This document shows, in pieces, positions 9,956 through 23,222 of a stretch of 64,000 nt of DNA; the stretch's first letter is position 1, and the number at the start of each line of letters is the position of its first letter. The DNA comes from Sabellastarte sp. h YS-2021 (lineage: Eukaryota > Annelida > Polychaeta > Sabellida > Sabellidae). The notes under the pieces were generated by a model. It saw only the letters and a list, made by a program, of their open reading frames with translations, was not told the DNA's origin and did no database searches. Where the stretch lies: contig OZ024927.1 of NCBI GenBank assembly GCA_964017235.1, positions 53,077,293 through 53,141,292 of the forward strand. The letters run 5' to 3'. The position numbers were made by a program, and so were the translations under genes.

Positions 9956-11205
9956 AGACAAAACTCAAACAACTATGTCACTTTTACAGCACTAATCTCT
10001 CATGGATTTTAGTTGATTATTATTCTTAGACTGGGGTGCAACATTCCCCTTATTTTAAAGTTACAATCCTAAACACAAATATCGTGTATGTAGTTTACAA
10101 TATGGCATTTGACCTTTGACCTTGGCTTGTATATGACCTTTAACTTCTGACAAGGTCAAGCTGGGTATTGTTCTAGTCACCTTCTGGTTATCCAGACATT
10201 AAACACACTCGCTATTCGGTGCCTGAATCAATTCCAACATATATATATTGCACTCAGTCGGTTTGACCTCACATAACATCTATCCAAGGTCAAATGATCC
10301 TTGGGTAATTTAGTCAGGTATTCAAAATTTCCTTTATTAAATCTTTTCTTGGGTAAATTCCTCCAAGTTAAATTATTATACCACCCCAGTTGCTTTAGAT
10401 TTGGCAAAATTCGATCATTGGTTACTCTGGGGCTTGGTAAGCTACCAAAAAATTATTTGACCTTATGTACATCAAGGTCGTGATAGGTACCAACCTTAGA
10501 GTTGATCCAGGCTACCTTCAGCATGTTAGTAGGAGTAACTATCATAGTATTGAAATTTATATATGAAAACTGTTGTATAATGTGCCAATGCGAAAATGAT
10601 AGATAATATATTATATATACCCAATTTGCTTTTTATTATTTCTTATTATCATGGCCCTTGGGGGCTGTAATTAAATTCCTCACTGAGGCTTGGTTCAAAC
10701 TTCTATGGCTTTAGTTTGTTTAAAACTCATATTTGACTCCACTGTGTATTCTTCAGGGATATACAAAATACGCCAGCTAGAATTTGTATTTCCCAAAAAT
10801 AGGAGACATAAGATACACAAACTATGACAGCTACATTTTGTATCCCCCCATAGATCTAACATGGTAAAATGGTCCCCCGTCCCCCAACTATCAAGTTATC
10901 AGAATAGGAGTAATTTAAAGACTAAGAATGTTAAAGAGTATGGGGCCTTGTCTCATACTTTAAAGACACATTTCCAAATTGGGATACACCTAGGAAATTT
11001 AAATTTAAGAAAAGGTGTTAATGGAATATATGGAAAGACCATGAAGGGGTTCGGATAAAATGATCATTAATATCTAATAAATATATATTGTGTTGAAAGT
11101 GAATTATGTCCTGCTAAATGTTTGTCTGTTCTTGTTAATGTCTGCCTGCATTCACCAAAGATCTTTGAGTATTGGTATATTGTCCTAGATTAATTACCAC
11201 TACCC
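9956..11205. other. No gene recognised
   Basis: AT-rich sequence. Several 'gaccttt'/'aaggtca' words at 10110-10300 recall the satellite cores of the rolling-circle elements, but no array, gene or RNA can be supported. Confidence 0.55.
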
Positions 11206-11287
11206 CTTATTAACGCTCGACGATAGGAGAGGGTTATTGTGATCAGTTTGTTTCTGTCTGTCCATCTGTCTGTCTGTCTGTCTGTCT

Positions 11288-11840
11288 GTGCACCGTTTTG
11301 CTCTTATAACTCAAAAACTATAACATCAATCAATCTCAAATTTGGTGGGAAGGTATTTTATGGGGAACAGACGGATTCTTCCAAATTTGGTGTAATTTGT
11401 GTGAAAATTAAAGCCAGGAGAGAGTTTTTTTTATTTTTAATTGGGCTTTTACAGTGAAATTCTGCTTCTCTGTCTGTGCACCGTTTTGCCCTTATAACTC
11501 AAAAACTATAACATCAATCAATCTCAAATTTGGTGGGAAGGTATTTTATGGGGAACAGATGGATTCTTCCAAATTTGGTGTAATTTGTGTGAAAATTAAA
11601 GCCAGGAGAGAGTTTTTCTTATGTTTAATTAGGCTTTTACAGTGAAATCTGCTTCTCTGTTTGTGCACTGTTTTGCCCTTATAACTCAAAAACTATAACA
11701 TCAATCAATCTCAAATTTGGTGGGAAGGTATTTTATGGGGAACAGACGGATTCTTCCAAATTTGGTGTAATTTGTTTGAAAATTAAAGCCAGGAGAGATT
11801 TTTTCTTATTTTTAATTGGGAATACAGTGAAACTGCTTCT
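11288..11840 (+). repeat. Satellite core of element A: three 187-bp units
   Basis: Units start at about 11288, 11476 and 11663 with 'gtgcaccgttttgc', each followed by 'cttataactcaaaaactata' and 'ctcaaatttggtgggaaggt'. They are about 95% alike by eye. The short open frames at 11239-11457 and 11454-11645 are only this repeat translated and are not called as genes. Confidence 0.9.
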
Positions 11841-12219
11841 CTTCATCACATAGGTAAAAAATCAATATTTTGCTTTCTGATGATGTCATTACTCTGTGAT
11901 GTCACAATGCAACTGTCATAGTGAGGTCACAAACCTAGCTTGTGATACTTGCTGTCTTTAAGTAAAAATATTTCTTCTCATTTTAATAAACATAATAAAG
12001 AGGGAGGTGGTATATTCATCATTTTTATTAATTATTATTTCTGTTTTATTTTCTCTTTTTTTATTTCAATTCCTTGACAGTCCATCACAAAAAATTACCA
12101 TGCGTGATTTTCACCAAGTGACCTTTAAGCAATATTTTTACCTCCACCAGCAGTTTAATGTTTTTATGTGCTTATTGTTTATTTTTTTTATTTTATTTAT
12201 TATTTTGTGTGTGTGTGTG

Positions 12220-12237
12220 GGGGGGGGGGGGGGGGGG
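12220..12237. repeat. (GT)n then G18 tract
   Basis: A GT run passes into 18 consecutive G inside the spacer of element A. Confidence 0.9.
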
Positions 12238-12471
12238 ATGTAGTTACTAAAAGAAAGAAAGATCAGGATCTTAATTTGGATACAAAAAATTCATGATTTT
12301 TCAGAGGTCCCATTTCAATGTATTTTAAATGACTAGCTTTCTACTTGATATTTCTATGAAGATTAATTTACATGTTTGGTTTTATTTTATTGTCTTCCTT
12401 ACAATACTTTATATCACTTGATGAACTGGTCACATGGAGTCGAGCGTTTTGCTCTCTCTGAGTGCATCTTG

Positions 12472-13395
12472 TTGAGTGTATTGTAATCGCGACCAGTTCT
12501 TAGTTTCAGTTGCAATTTTTGCAATGTACAATATATACTGGAACCAGGTTTCCAGATGGAATAAATATGTTATTAATTACAGTTTTCAATAAACTGTTCA
12601 AATGTAAATGAGAGATAGGTTCCAGATAGATGTATAAAGGTTGGAGTGGTGGTCTTAAGGATTAATGATCATACCAAAATGATCCTCTATTTCCATGTCG
12701 TGACATGCAAACTTGTTAAACACTCAGCATCCAGGTTTCCAGGCTGGAAAACGAAAACTGCGAGGTTATAAGAATTTTTAGCTAAAAACTAGCAACAGAA
12801 CACTAGGGTCTAATTTTGACATGCACACTGCTACTTTGATGTACATTTCTTTAAAATTGAGTTCACCCCATATTTACCCCCCAAATTAACTGCAAATCCA
12901 CTTTAATTCTCACGTTTTCACAGTATTTTTAGGGTTAATGTGTATATCCATTCAACGAAAACCCTCTAAGAATCTGGCATTGGAAATATTGTGGTTACAC
13001 GATTTTCAAGCCTTTTGACCTTTTTTTCTAAAAAATTCGAAAAAAACGAGGTGTTGCTCGATTAGATTGCTATTGCCCTGCTAATTAAGTGGACCTGCCT
13101 GACTGCTGCTAATAAAGTGACATATAGGCCTAACAAGAAGACCAGGCATTGCAGAAACCCCCAAAATTATTTGGTTGACAATTTGTTTGCATGAAAAGTT
13201 ATAAAATAAAATAAATATTGTAGTAACACACTGAACCTTAATCCTAGTCCGTCCAGGGGTCATTTTAAAACCCATTTTACTTGGTATAACGCACAAAGTA
13301 GGTCTTTTTAAACTAGGGCAATACTTACTTTTACGTGGGCCAGACCAGCTAGGATCATGTAACAAAGAAAATCGATATTTCCTATGTCTTCTCAT
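12472..13395. other. No gene recognised
   Basis: Nothing supported: no ORF with coding character, no inverted-repeat ends, no tRNA. A minus-strand frame of 104 codons at 13081-13395 has no recognisable domain and overlaps the start of the next MITE. Confidence 0.5.
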
Positions 13396-13399
13396 GACC

Positions 13400-13783
13400 T
13401 GGGCCCAGATTCACGAACAATACGTAGACCATTCCTAACTTAGATTTTAAGTATTACTTAGATTTCGATTCAGAAACTATGAAGCCATATTCACAAACAT
13501 TTCTTACTCTAAGGTGACCTTAGAGTTATGTGAACAGGCAGACAAAAATGACAATAATAAGTATTTACTTACAAAAAACAATTGTATGTGTATGAGGCTT
13601 TGTTTCATGCAAGTTTTAAAAAAGAAATATACCTTGCCAGTTTAGTTTCTTGCTTAAACTGTAAGATTACCTTATCTAGATATTGTTTCTTGAATACCGA
13701 TTCTAAGGGAAAATTAAGTTATAAAAAGCTTCCCTTAGTTAGATGTAAAGTTCCTTATCTATGCATTGTTTGTGAATATAAGT
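13400..13783. mobile_element. MITE, 'ATTCACGAACAATACGTAGA' terminal repeats
   Basis: The left end reads ATTCACGAACAATACGTAGA; the right end is its inverted match (ATCTATGCATTGTTTGTGAA). Inner blocks 'aactta.attttaag' and 'aaggtgaccttagagtta' are also symmetrical. A relative is at 26213-26645. Confidence 0.65.
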
Positions 13784-14354
13784 ATATATATACGTGCATA
13801 TATGGCCTCAGGATTCAAATTCAGGTGAGAATTACATGATAATTTGCCAAATATGATAACCAGAAGACTACTGGGGCCCTTATTTAACATACTACAGTTA
13901 TATACTAAAGGCAAATATTCACTCAACTGATGCAATCTGATACACTCAGATACAAAGCCTGTACAAACTGAAGCAAATCGTGAAAAAAATTCAAAATTGG
14001 GTCAGAAATAAAGAAGTTTTTGTCAGTTTAGTTGGATGTCTTTGTAATATACTGGTGATGCCTGCTTGTATAATAGTGGTGTGAACAGTGACCTGACATT
14101 CAGTTTTTCTTTAATTTCATTATGACAGGAATAAGGAAATCTGCAAACATTATTTGGGGACTCTTAAGTGTCCTAGCTTTAGGCTTTCTCATGGCTGATA
14201 TTTCGTAAAAAAATATAATATTGGTGAAATGTATCACAGTATTACTTTAGGCTTGAAAAAATTATATTTGCATGTATATACTTCATAATATATTGCGAAA
14301 GAGATTTCCACTTCAATATTATGGCTCTTGTACACTTGCGTTTAACTTTCACCA

Positions 14355-14582
14355 CGTCTGTTTATTTATTTATTTGGGGTTTTACGTCACTTTGAACACT
14401 GTACAGGTCATATCACGATGGGTAGTTTTGTGGGCAGATGAAACCAGTACATACAGTTGGTCAAGGTTCTGTACTGTAAACTGCCGACCATCAGTAAGCA
14501 ACTACCAACTTTCCCACATAAGGTCCAACATTTGAACCGCCAACCTCAGAGGTGGGAAGGGATTGTGCCCCACCATGGCCCC
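14355..14582 (-). mobile_element. tRNA-derived SINE, family 1
   Basis: It is the reverse complement of the copies at 26408 and 30234. The (AAAT)n tail is at the low-coordinate end ('tttatttatttatttgggg'), followed by the body 'aacactgtacaggtcatatc' and 'gtactgtaaactgccgacca', and the tRNA-like head with 'cctcagaggtggga' ending near 'ccaccatggcccc'. The head is the most diverged part. Confidence 0.75.
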
Positions 14583-14589
14583 ATTTCAC

Positions 14590-15560
14590 CATGTCTAAGG
14601 TAAGTGTACACAGCGCTTGATTCTGTTCATGTAAAGGCTTTGGTAATCGGTTTGGATTCTAATTTTGTAGACGATCTCACCCCTTCTTCAAAATTATAAT
14701 TCTTCTGTTTTGGTTTGTATTGTATTATGTTAAGACCAGCTATGTCATTGCAACGCCATCTTTATTGTGAGGTCTTATCAAAATTGTATTGTAGTTATGT
14801 GTACACATGCCTGTCTAAAGAGCGTTATTATTCTTACTATAGTTTATTTCTCGTATTCAAGATACATTGCTTACAACGGAAAACAGAAGGAAAGGAACAC
14901 CAATAGAAGTAATAAAGATAAATATTATATACAGACACTAGTTACAATAGTTGCAATTTAGTTATATTTTAACAACACTTTAATCAAAGAAATTTAGAAC
15001 ACAAATATAAAGGATATCAGTTAAATCTTCAATTGTAGAGCCATTTCTTGAAGGATACTTATAATATCACCCATCCCTCACACAAAGTAATAATTTAATA
15101 TGTCCAATGTTTACAATATCCTTTTCTTTGCATGTATTACTAACTATTTTAATTTTCTTTGCAACATTTTCTTAATCACAGATCAGACTATCAGACAATA
15201 ATGACATTATAAATAATAAAAACTCTAAGACACTGCAGACCGGTTTCCATTAACCATAAATCTTCCATACAACTGCACCACATGATTTTTGCTGAGCATA
15301 ACATTGCTCAAGAATTTCACATATGTTTTGTATAACTGTCCCTCAGTAGGTATATCATCGAATATTAAAGACATATACATTGAATGAGTTTTATAATGAA
15401 TGCCAACAAATTTACTTAATTGTCAATTTACAAGAAATTAACTAATCATATCTGAAAGATCATATTTATTATGTTTGCACTGTTTATCTTGAAGATGCTT
15501 GAATTTGAAATCCACTAGAATTAATTTTCACTTATGGCTAGTTTCTGCTGGGCTGGGATA
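14590..15560. other. No gene recognised
   Basis: AT-rich, no supported feature. Two short overlapping frames at 14715-14961 lack any domain or splice context. Confidence 0.5.
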
Positions 15561-15561
15561 A

Positions 15562-15830
15562 TATCTAATCTAATCTAATCTACTGCTTTGCAGGCGCAAT
15601 ATCTTCCCCACAAAGGGGAACTCAGTGCGCTGACTTAACAAAAATCATTATCATAAGGAGAGTCAAGGGGCGTTCAAGGTCATTAATCCGGAGTTGTGGG
15701 TGTGACCAAGAGGGAAGGAAACTAAGTTGGGAAACTGGAATTAAAGAGGTGGGTTTTGAGGTGTTTCCTGATAATATAAATTTAAAATTTCGCAAGGAAT
15801 CAATTTGCACTATTCCTATCTCATTAGGTA
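15562..15830. repeat. Dispersed repeat fragment, family not identified
   Basis: The start ('tctaatctac.gctttgcagg.gcaatatcttccccacaaagg') recurs at 49628-49671. The remainder is single-copy in the window. It is not coding as far as I can see. Confidence 0.5.
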
Positions 15831-15946
15831 GAATAGCTAAAGTTAAGAAATAGTGAAAAATTTAACTTACAATGTGGTTGAGAGGGTGGAGGATAGGAGT
15901 GCATACTAGTTGGTCAAAATTCTTCACTGAAAACCATTGGGTAGTA

Positions 15947-16296
15947 ACCAGCCCTGTTCATTCACAAAGCCTCCTTTGGAAAGGGCCTCCTTAAGTAAAG
16001 AGAGGTAATTTTTTTCCTCTGAGAAGGCCACCTTAAGTTTCACAAAGTTTCCTTTAACTGCTCTTACCAAAGTTGTCCGTTGAAACCTGAAGGAGTAGAA
16101 AATATGAACCATTCCTTAGAGGACTTTTCTTTAAATGTAGACGGTTCCTTTGCTGCCTTAAAATTTAAGGGAGTTTCCTTGATATTTCAAGGTTTCTTTC
16201 AAGAAAGGCGGCCTTGAGAAGCTGATTGTCATTAAAGGAGGGAAAAATTCAAGGAAAACTTTAAAATTTGAGCAGGCCTTATGAAACTGGGCCCAG
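15947..16296. mobile_element. MITE-like inverted-repeat element
   Basis: The left end GCCCTGTTCATTCACAAAGC and the inverted right end GGCCCAGTTTCATAAGGCC are imperfect mirror images. 'ccttaa', 'aaggaa' and 'ggccttga' words repeat in both halves. No ORF. Confidence 0.5.
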
Positions 16297-17396
16297 ACCA
16301 TGAGTTGTCCCCAGGAAATGCAATGTCAGAGACAATTGTATATTTTGTTAAGCGTATGAGCTACAAATTTTAACTGGCTGTGAAATTATAGTTATGTTAG
16401 CTAATGGGCTTGAATATTGAAACTTTAGATGTGTAGTTATCTCTTGCATAAACATTGGACATCTTTTAACATTATTATTTCAGTTGTTCTTTTTCTCTAT
16501 GGATGGATGCTTTTTTTCCCAAGTATTAGGCATGTCGTGTTGGCGTTAATTATTTCAACACATTTTATTTATTTTGGTATATTCTAACAAGGAATGCATT
16601 TTTTCTGTTTCTGATACAACTAGTTGTGATGATCAAACAGTAAGATTTTATTGCTCTGCAAATGCCTTATATTTTCAAATAAATCATGTACCAATATATA
16701 TGTATAATCTTTATTATATTAATAATTTATATTATATTAAAAAAATATTGTTCTTTCTATGTAATTAATAATGTTAATGCATAAACATTTCTAGTTCTAT
16801 CATAACTGTTTAAATGCATGTAATTTAGCTACTTGTGATATCGCACAAACATTTGCAACTTTCCTTTTTTTACTCAATTTAAAACGAGATTTTGTATATC
16901 TTGGAATATATAAAACAATAATAATCTTGGAATATATAAAACAATAATAAGTTACTACAGTGTGAATACAAACGATTTAACTTAATTCTGATCAATTATT
17001 ATATGCTGTAATTTTTATAAACGCCCAAGAAAGAAATAAAAATAGCCATTTACCAAACGTTACACATGACTATAATGCACACATTCATTTTTCTCAAGTG
17101 ATCACAATGTACTCCGAATTGTTAGACTGTTCGTTATTCATATTGTTCTTCCCATTCTGCTGAATGTCACATACTGATAAAATAAATTACTAAATTATTG
17201 TTAGCACAAAAATAATGTATGCCTCTGAAATATTTGTGTTTTGTTTTAATAAAACTGGAATAACATATGCGTATTACATGATCGTGTTTATTTTGTTCTC
17301 ACCTATTACAGGCAGAATTAATTTTATGTTGCATGCCCACAGGTCAAAGGTTTGATTCTCGGTCAAGCTTGAAATTGGAAATATGGTAGTCATTCC
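16297..17396. other. AT-rich, no gene recognised
   Basis: Contains a 30-bp tandem duplication ('cttggaatatataaaacaat', at about 16899 and 16925) and little else that can be named. Confidence 0.5.
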
Positions 17397-17399
17397 CAG

Positions 17400-17438
<39 letters not shown>
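17400..17438. repeat. Poly(C) tract, 39 bases
   Basis: 39 consecutive C on the + strand, preceded by a SINE-like scrap ('aggtttgattctcgg', B-box-like, at about 17349). Length is likely variable or affected by sequencing. Confidence 0.9.
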
Positions 17439-17439
<1 letters not shown>

Positions 17440-17440
<1 letters not shown>

Positions 17441-18700
17441 AATGTGATTGTCTAATTTATAATACAAGATTAAATACAACTACTAAAAGTTCTTGTAAGA
17501 GCATTGTAATAAAACAAGAATAAACGTAGATACGAGTACATAATAAAATACATCATATACTAATTAAAAGTAATGTGGAAGGTGACATTATGAGAATGTA
17601 TACCTGATATGATTAAAACCCAAAATCCAGTTTAACTAAATGCTAAAGAACTTGGACCCCAAGGTCAAATTGGCAGGTCACATCCGTTATTCCCTAAAAG
17701 TTTACAACAATTATCAGGATACTCAGGTCATAATTCAATGAGCGAACTAAGAGGTGATAACATATACCTAGATAATGAGGTCAAAGTTCAAGCATACTAA
17801 ACATCAAAGGTGACTGAAGGTCATAACACCGAGTAGACCCTTGTAAAAGCAGTTACAGTTGATAAAAATCTGCAAACTAGCAAGGCCCACGATATGGAAT
17901 GAGCCATAGAAAGTGAATAATATAGATATTAGCAGAAATGACCAGTCAACTGGCCAAGCAATGAATTATGAATAAAAAGTATTATATCATAAAGATGTAA
18001 ATAAGATAATTAACTATTGTCTATTGGGCGCCAAAGTGGACCAGAACACTCTATTAAATCTATCACTAATGAACTGACTGTCTATGCTCTATAAAACAGT
18101 TGTTGGGCAAAACGCGCCACAACAGTCCATCAATCCTCGCATGTAGTACACTATTGGACACAATACTGCTCCAGGGAAGTTCAAACAGACAGTTCGGAGC
18201 TAAGAAGCACCAGGTCCTTCCTCTGAATTAAGGCTAACAGGCACTCGTGGGACACTAACCTACGCTAAGTCAATCGCAAACTGCATGCCAAGGCAATATG
18301 CAGGTTATAAACATGCTTATACACACACATAGACGACAGCAGGCAAACCACAAAATATAACACAAGCTGCAGAAGTGTAAATGAGCCAATCTCTACTGGT
18401 CCACAGAATTATTATACACCTTGACAGATAACAGACACAAGCAGGCCCTCCCCTTATCATCTCTAGGCTCCCTGCTACCAGAGCCGAAGGGACACATTGT
18501 CACAGCAGGTATAGTGGAGTAGCACTGCATCTGATGTAATGGTGAATTGTGAAGGTAGTAAGCACATAAAAAAGTAATAATCACTGCACCATGACTCAGT
18601 GATCAAGATGTTCTAGGTCAAAGATCTCTCGATAGAGGTGAAGATGATAATATGCAGGTGACAAGCTGACAAACAGTTGATGTCAGCTAAAGAGGCACAA
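17440..18700. other. No gene recognised
   Basis: Scattered 'aggtca' words, no array, no ORF with coding character. Confidence 0.5.
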
Positions 18701-18705
18701 GGCCA

Positions 18706-18838
18706 ACCAGATACAGGTGGTCAAGGTTCTGTACTGTGAACTGCCGACCAACGGTAAGCAACTACCAGCTTTCCCACTTGAGGTCAGGCCGGGATAAGAA
18801 CTCCAATCTCAGAGGTGGGAAGTGAGAGTGGCCCCAAC
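18706..18838 (-). mobile_element. Partial SINE, family 1
   Basis: Matches the inner part of the family-1 SINE in reverse ('ggtcaaggttctgtactgtg', 'gccgacca.cggtaagcaac', 'cctcagaggtggga'). The 3' body and tail are missing. It abuts the MADF-like pseudogene. Confidence 0.7.
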
Positions 18839-19910
18839 AAAAACTATAAGGACAAGGCCAAGAAGCATAGTCTGTGGGAGATGTTTGCAAGCAGCCACAA
18901 GCTGTCAGTGAAAGTATGCAAGACTTGGTTTAAATCCCAAAGGGCTCACTATGGATAACTCACCAAGTCCAAGTCTGACCCGACTCCCAAGGGAATGACA
19001 GAGAGGTAGAACTGGATTCAGGACAAATTTAACTTCTTGAAAGCCAACATCAGAAGGAAGGGCCCAGCAAAGTTTTAGGCTTCATGTCCCCAAAGAGAGG
19101 AGCCAATGCTAGTGCAGCCTCATTCCATGACATTTCATGAGGGTCCATGGATACAGACAGTATGGAGACCAGCATCCGCTCTGACACATCACACAAGTCA
19201 TCCATCTACAGCAATTCCAGTATCAATATAGGGTCCCAGCCTTCATCAGTCAACCAGCAGGTCATGGATCAGTTTGCCCAGGTAAAGACTATGCTCACAT
19301 CTTTCCTTGGGCCTAGGCAAGAGACCACCAGAACAGCCTCGCATCTGAAGTTGAAAAAGAGACTTTTAGAAATGAGGCTGTTAAACTTGGGATACAGACC
19401 AATGTAGAACAACAGAACCGTCAGCCCTAGCAACCTACACTTTCCAGGATCTCCAGTAGCACTTTCACATATGTGCCACAACTGATTTATCAGCAGCAGC
19501 CACAGCAGCCACTTCCAGTGAATTCATCTTGACTATTTAAGAAACCCAGACACAGGAAAGCCATGACATACAACCAGTGCAACAGACCTATGTGGTGCCC
19601 AGAGGACAGCAGCAACCCAGAGGGCTACAGATTTCATACTTAGTTGTTGATAAGCAACAACCCGGGACTTCAAGACAGCTACATTTCACCATTAGCTCTA
19701 GCAAGAGTTTCAACCCACGGTCAGTAGCCTCTGTTACAGGTGAAGAAAGTTCACACAACATATTAGGACTCGAACATTTTGGGAATCTACACTCAGTCAT
19801 GAGCTACCAGCAGATGGATAAGCCACAACCGTTTTCACCAAATGATCCACATCAACATGCTGCCTCTCCTACAACCACCCAGCAGCAAGAGTCTTTCGAG
19901 CCCTGCTAAT
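18838..19910 (+). pseudogene. Decayed MADF/Myb-SANT-like ORF of a PIF/Harbinger transposon
   Basis: Translation starts NKNYKDKAKKHSLWEMFASS and continues KVCKTWFKSQRAHYG, the Trp- and Lys-rich trihelical DNA-binding pattern of MADF/Myb-like accessory proteins. Then follow NWIQDKFNFLKANIRRKGPA, a Ser-rich stretch (SMETSIRSDTSHKSSIYSNS), VNQQVMDQFAQVKTML, and a Gln/Pro-rich tail to 19909. In-frame stops (after RAHYG and TER) and at least one frameshift near 19140 break it. PIF/Harbinger elements encode such a protein beside the transposase and need it for nuclear entry and binding; here it faces the transposase remains at 21686-24230, which supports pairing. The MADF assignment is by pattern, without a search. 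Confidence 0.6.
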
Positions 19911-20384
19911 ATCAAACACTTGCAATTTATGATCCAACAAAAGAGAAGAAGAATCATTTACAATGACTAACAATGTGAATGTATTTAAACAAAGGTATGT
20001 AATACTATATGACCATTTGTGTTACTGATCTATACATTAATTATGTAACTTATGTATCATCTGTATTGTAATAACCATCTACTAAAGACGCCAATAAAAA
20101 AACAAAAAGAAGCAGTGGACTTACTGCACCTACCTCTGATAGATCCTTTTCAGGACCACTGCTGTAAACTGTCCTTTCCAGAACAACTGCTGATTAATGG
20201 GTCCTTCTCAGGACCACCCAAATATTGCAAAAACAATTAATAAGGTGAATGTTTAAAAAAACTAAACAAAGAACATTACACCACCCCACACTGAAACATA
20301 TGTCCCTAAAACACAAATCAAAAATGTGTGAGATAGTGAGTGTGTGAGTGAATGAAAATTTGAGGTTAAATAAACTTCAAATGT
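19911..20384. other. No gene recognised
   Basis: Interior of the decayed Harbinger copy. A two-copy motif ('gatccttttcaggaccact' and 'gggtccttctcaggaccacc') lies at 20141-20217. Confidence 0.4.
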
Positions 20385-20850
20385 GGACTTAAAAACTTTT
20401 GACTTTCGAGAAAACTTAAAAACTTTCTAAAACATTTGAATCTTAAAAAACTGTTTAAAATCGTTAAAAATATTTTGACCTTTGAGGAATTCGACAAAGT
20501 TGACAAATTTTAGGTGGGTTTGAGCCTTGACATACTTCTAACATTGGAAAAAGAATATACTTTTGAGAAATTTTGACAATTTTCAAATGATTTTGCTCTT
20601 TAGATTTCAGCTTTCACTTTTGACCTTTGAGAAATTTCTCAGGTTTTAGAAACACTTGGACTTGCTTGAAGTGGGTTTTAAGTTTGAGAATTTTCTACAA
20701 ACGGAATAAGAGTTTGACTTTGGATACACTTTGACAATTTTCAAATGATTTTGACCTTTGGATCTGACCTTTCAGTTTTGACCTTCGAGAACTTTTAAAG
20801 TTGTACAAATATTTTGACATTTCACAAAGTTTTGTAGTAACAAATATATT
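20385..20850. repeat. Cryptic repeat rich in 'ttttgacctttgagaa'
   Basis: Words such as 'ttttgacctttgag', 'gacaattttcaaatgatttt' and 'aaaactt' recur irregularly. There is no fixed period, so this is slippage-born low complexity and not a clean array. Confidence 0.55.
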
Positions 20851-21685
20851 TAAATTTCAACAAAAAAGTTGAGAAAAAAAATTAAATATTTTTAAACTTT
20901 TTTTACTTTAATCCATTTTGAAAGATAAAGAAAACCTGAAGGTTTACAAATTGTGACATTTACTGTTGGACATTTAAAAAAGTTGTTTTGAAGTTATTAT
21001 ACATCATTATAAATTTGCATGCAAGTCATTTCTACTAGGTATGAGGTTAAGTCAAAATGAAATATTTATGAACCATCTCATCAATATTATTAAGCGATAT
21101 GTATATGTAGTGCAATGGCAGTAATCTCTGTGTGGAAGGAGCCTTGGGGAAATTAAAGAAACTTTTAAAATATAGCAAAACATAGTTAGGCAACAAAATA
21201 ATGGAATAGTAACAAAGTGGGTCCCACTTTTGCAAATACTGTAAGCATTAAATGCCTTTTGAATTTTGTACAACTAATTGTCTATACAACTGCCAACATC
21301 ACCAATATGCACCAAGCCTTATCCTTATGTGTTTTGTGATATATACGTCTAAGGTTTTTGTTATCATGTCATGTGTCCATGTTATGTGGGTATATGGTGT
21401 GTGTTTGTGCTTTTGTTATCTCATTGTGTGATTTGTGTATTCAAAATATTACATAAAAGCAGCTATAATTGTGATTTTCTTTAACTTTATACTGTATATG
21501 AATTTTGTTGTCAGGCCCTGGTGGATGGTTGGCAACCCTCGAATCCCCAGGGCATCAGAGATCATTGTGGAGAAAAGAGTCAATAAAAGCTGTAAAAAAT
21601 CCATTTTCATTGGACTTATGATTTGTTCGGAAATTGCTTGGAATTTCTTAGAAAATTTTTGGAAAATTATTTCGAAATTCGTGGG
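20851..21685. other. No gene recognised
   Basis: AT-rich sequence between the two Harbinger ORF remnants; nothing further supported. Confidence 0.4.
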
Positions 21686-22589
21686 TCATTGGTGCAACAC
21701 TAGCTTGGATAAAAATTCCTTGAATAATTGGACTGATAGATACCAGCTTCTTCTGTCCCCAGGGTAGAGGTTTTGCTTCCCTGAAAGGTTCCTGTAGTTT
21801 TCATCAGGCACATATACTACTTGTTTATTTGCTATGGCTGCTATGTCATCTCCTGGGGTGGTTGCCCTCTCTAGTCCTCGTTGGTGTGTCCTCAGTATGT
21901 TGTGCAACACATGTTAAAACAATGCCTCTGACAACCTTTGGCCTTTGTCCATTGTGCTCAGTAGGACCCTGAATCTATTTGCCAAGTTTCTCCTCATGCA
22001 TTCTCCTCTACCCTCCAGCCGCTGGAGATCCTGTAGTTTGCTATTCTCCCTTCCCTTGTGAGTTGTCTTCGGCTGTAGGGTTTCACCAGCAATGGCATCA
22101 AGGCACCATCACAAAGCAAAAAGTAATGTAAATCTGGCCCTGCCTCCCCCCCTGGGGTTCAGAAGCCCCAAGGTGCTATTCTCGATCATTTTCCCTCAAC
22201 CTGCTGCAATTAAATATTTAAGCATATGATGAAGATCCATGTTGTGGTCATAGGCATGGGTGGTGGCAATTATTGGTTGCTTTTAAGCTGCAACAGGGAA
22301 AGAGCAAAAAGTATTACTTAAATTTATTTAACAATTAAAATAATGATAACAGTCAACTGAGATGTTTAATAGTTCATACAATAAACAAACATACAATAAT
22401 GAAAACAATCTGAATTGACCAGGGTCCTAAGACATAATTAACAGTTCAGTTTGTCTACTGTGTCTAGCAATCTATCTTGTGATTTGTTAGGTGACAGATA
22501 ACACACAATGTTTGTGTCCTGTCATCCGTTTTGAATCCACTAACACAATATTTCTGTATTTTGTGATTCTTTCAGCGGTGACTAACACA

Positions 22590-22790
22590 AAATTTCTGTA
22601 TACAGATAGAGAGTGCACAAATATGCTGTCCGTTCCAAGATATTTACAAAGTCCAAAATACAGCAATTCCACTTTCTGGTAGATCTACACACTATATCCA
22701 AATACATACAATATATAAGGTACAGCAAATCCACTCTGGTAAATCCACACACTGTATCAAATTCACTCCAACAAGAGTTCACCACAAAAT
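22590..22790. repeat. Two-copy repeat, about 60 bp
   Basis: 'tacagcaa.tccact.tctggta.atc.acacact.tatc' occurs at about 22660 and 22721. It lies inside the segment that interrupts the transposase. Confidence 0.5.
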
Positions 22791-23222
22791 ATAAACAACA
22801 CAAGCAGTTTATATCCACTTAATAGTAGTTCTAAGACATAATAACTTTCTTTATAGCCAGCAAAAACTATGTTCCTCATGGTCAGATGTACAGCACTTTA
22901 TATACAGCAGTGGATATGGCCAGAAGGTTATAGAATTAACTTGGGAAAAAGCACTGTTTACAGGAATCACTAAGAAAGCTCTAGAAATCGATTTAGGGGT
23001 TCCCAATATCTATTAATAGGTCACCCAAGTAGAACTTCTGAGGTTATAGAAGCCTAGAGGAGTTTCCCCCAGTCTATAAATAGACCATTCAAACAGAATA
23101 CAATAAACATAAATACTATCTAACTAGTTCTGTGGAAAATCGTCAACTCAAGGTTTTTACATGGCAACACACAAACACAACACTTTCCACAAATGAAATC
23201 ATGCATTGGCACAGTGTCTATA

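Larger units (their letters stand above)
11212..12471 (+). mobile_element. Helentron-like (HINE/pearl-type) element A
   Basis: Left: TT followed by AACGCTCGAC (11212-11221). Right: its exact inverted copy GTCGAGCGTT (12439-12448), then a terminal hairpin (GC-CTC/GAG-GC arms with a T:T mismatch, 12451-12465) and ATCTTG, followed by TT. Between lie a (GTCT)n microsatellite (about 11265-11287), three 187-bp core units and a 600-bp spacer with a G tract. Subterminal inverted repeats, a 3' hairpin and a TT target are the published marks of Helentron-associated elements; membership of this copy is inference. No Rep/helicase is encoded, so it would move only in trans. Confidence 0.72.

Noticed and set aside
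11239-11645. Two overlapping ORFs with near-identical peptides
   Set aside because: They are translations of two 187-bp core units of element A and stop at the same place in each unit.
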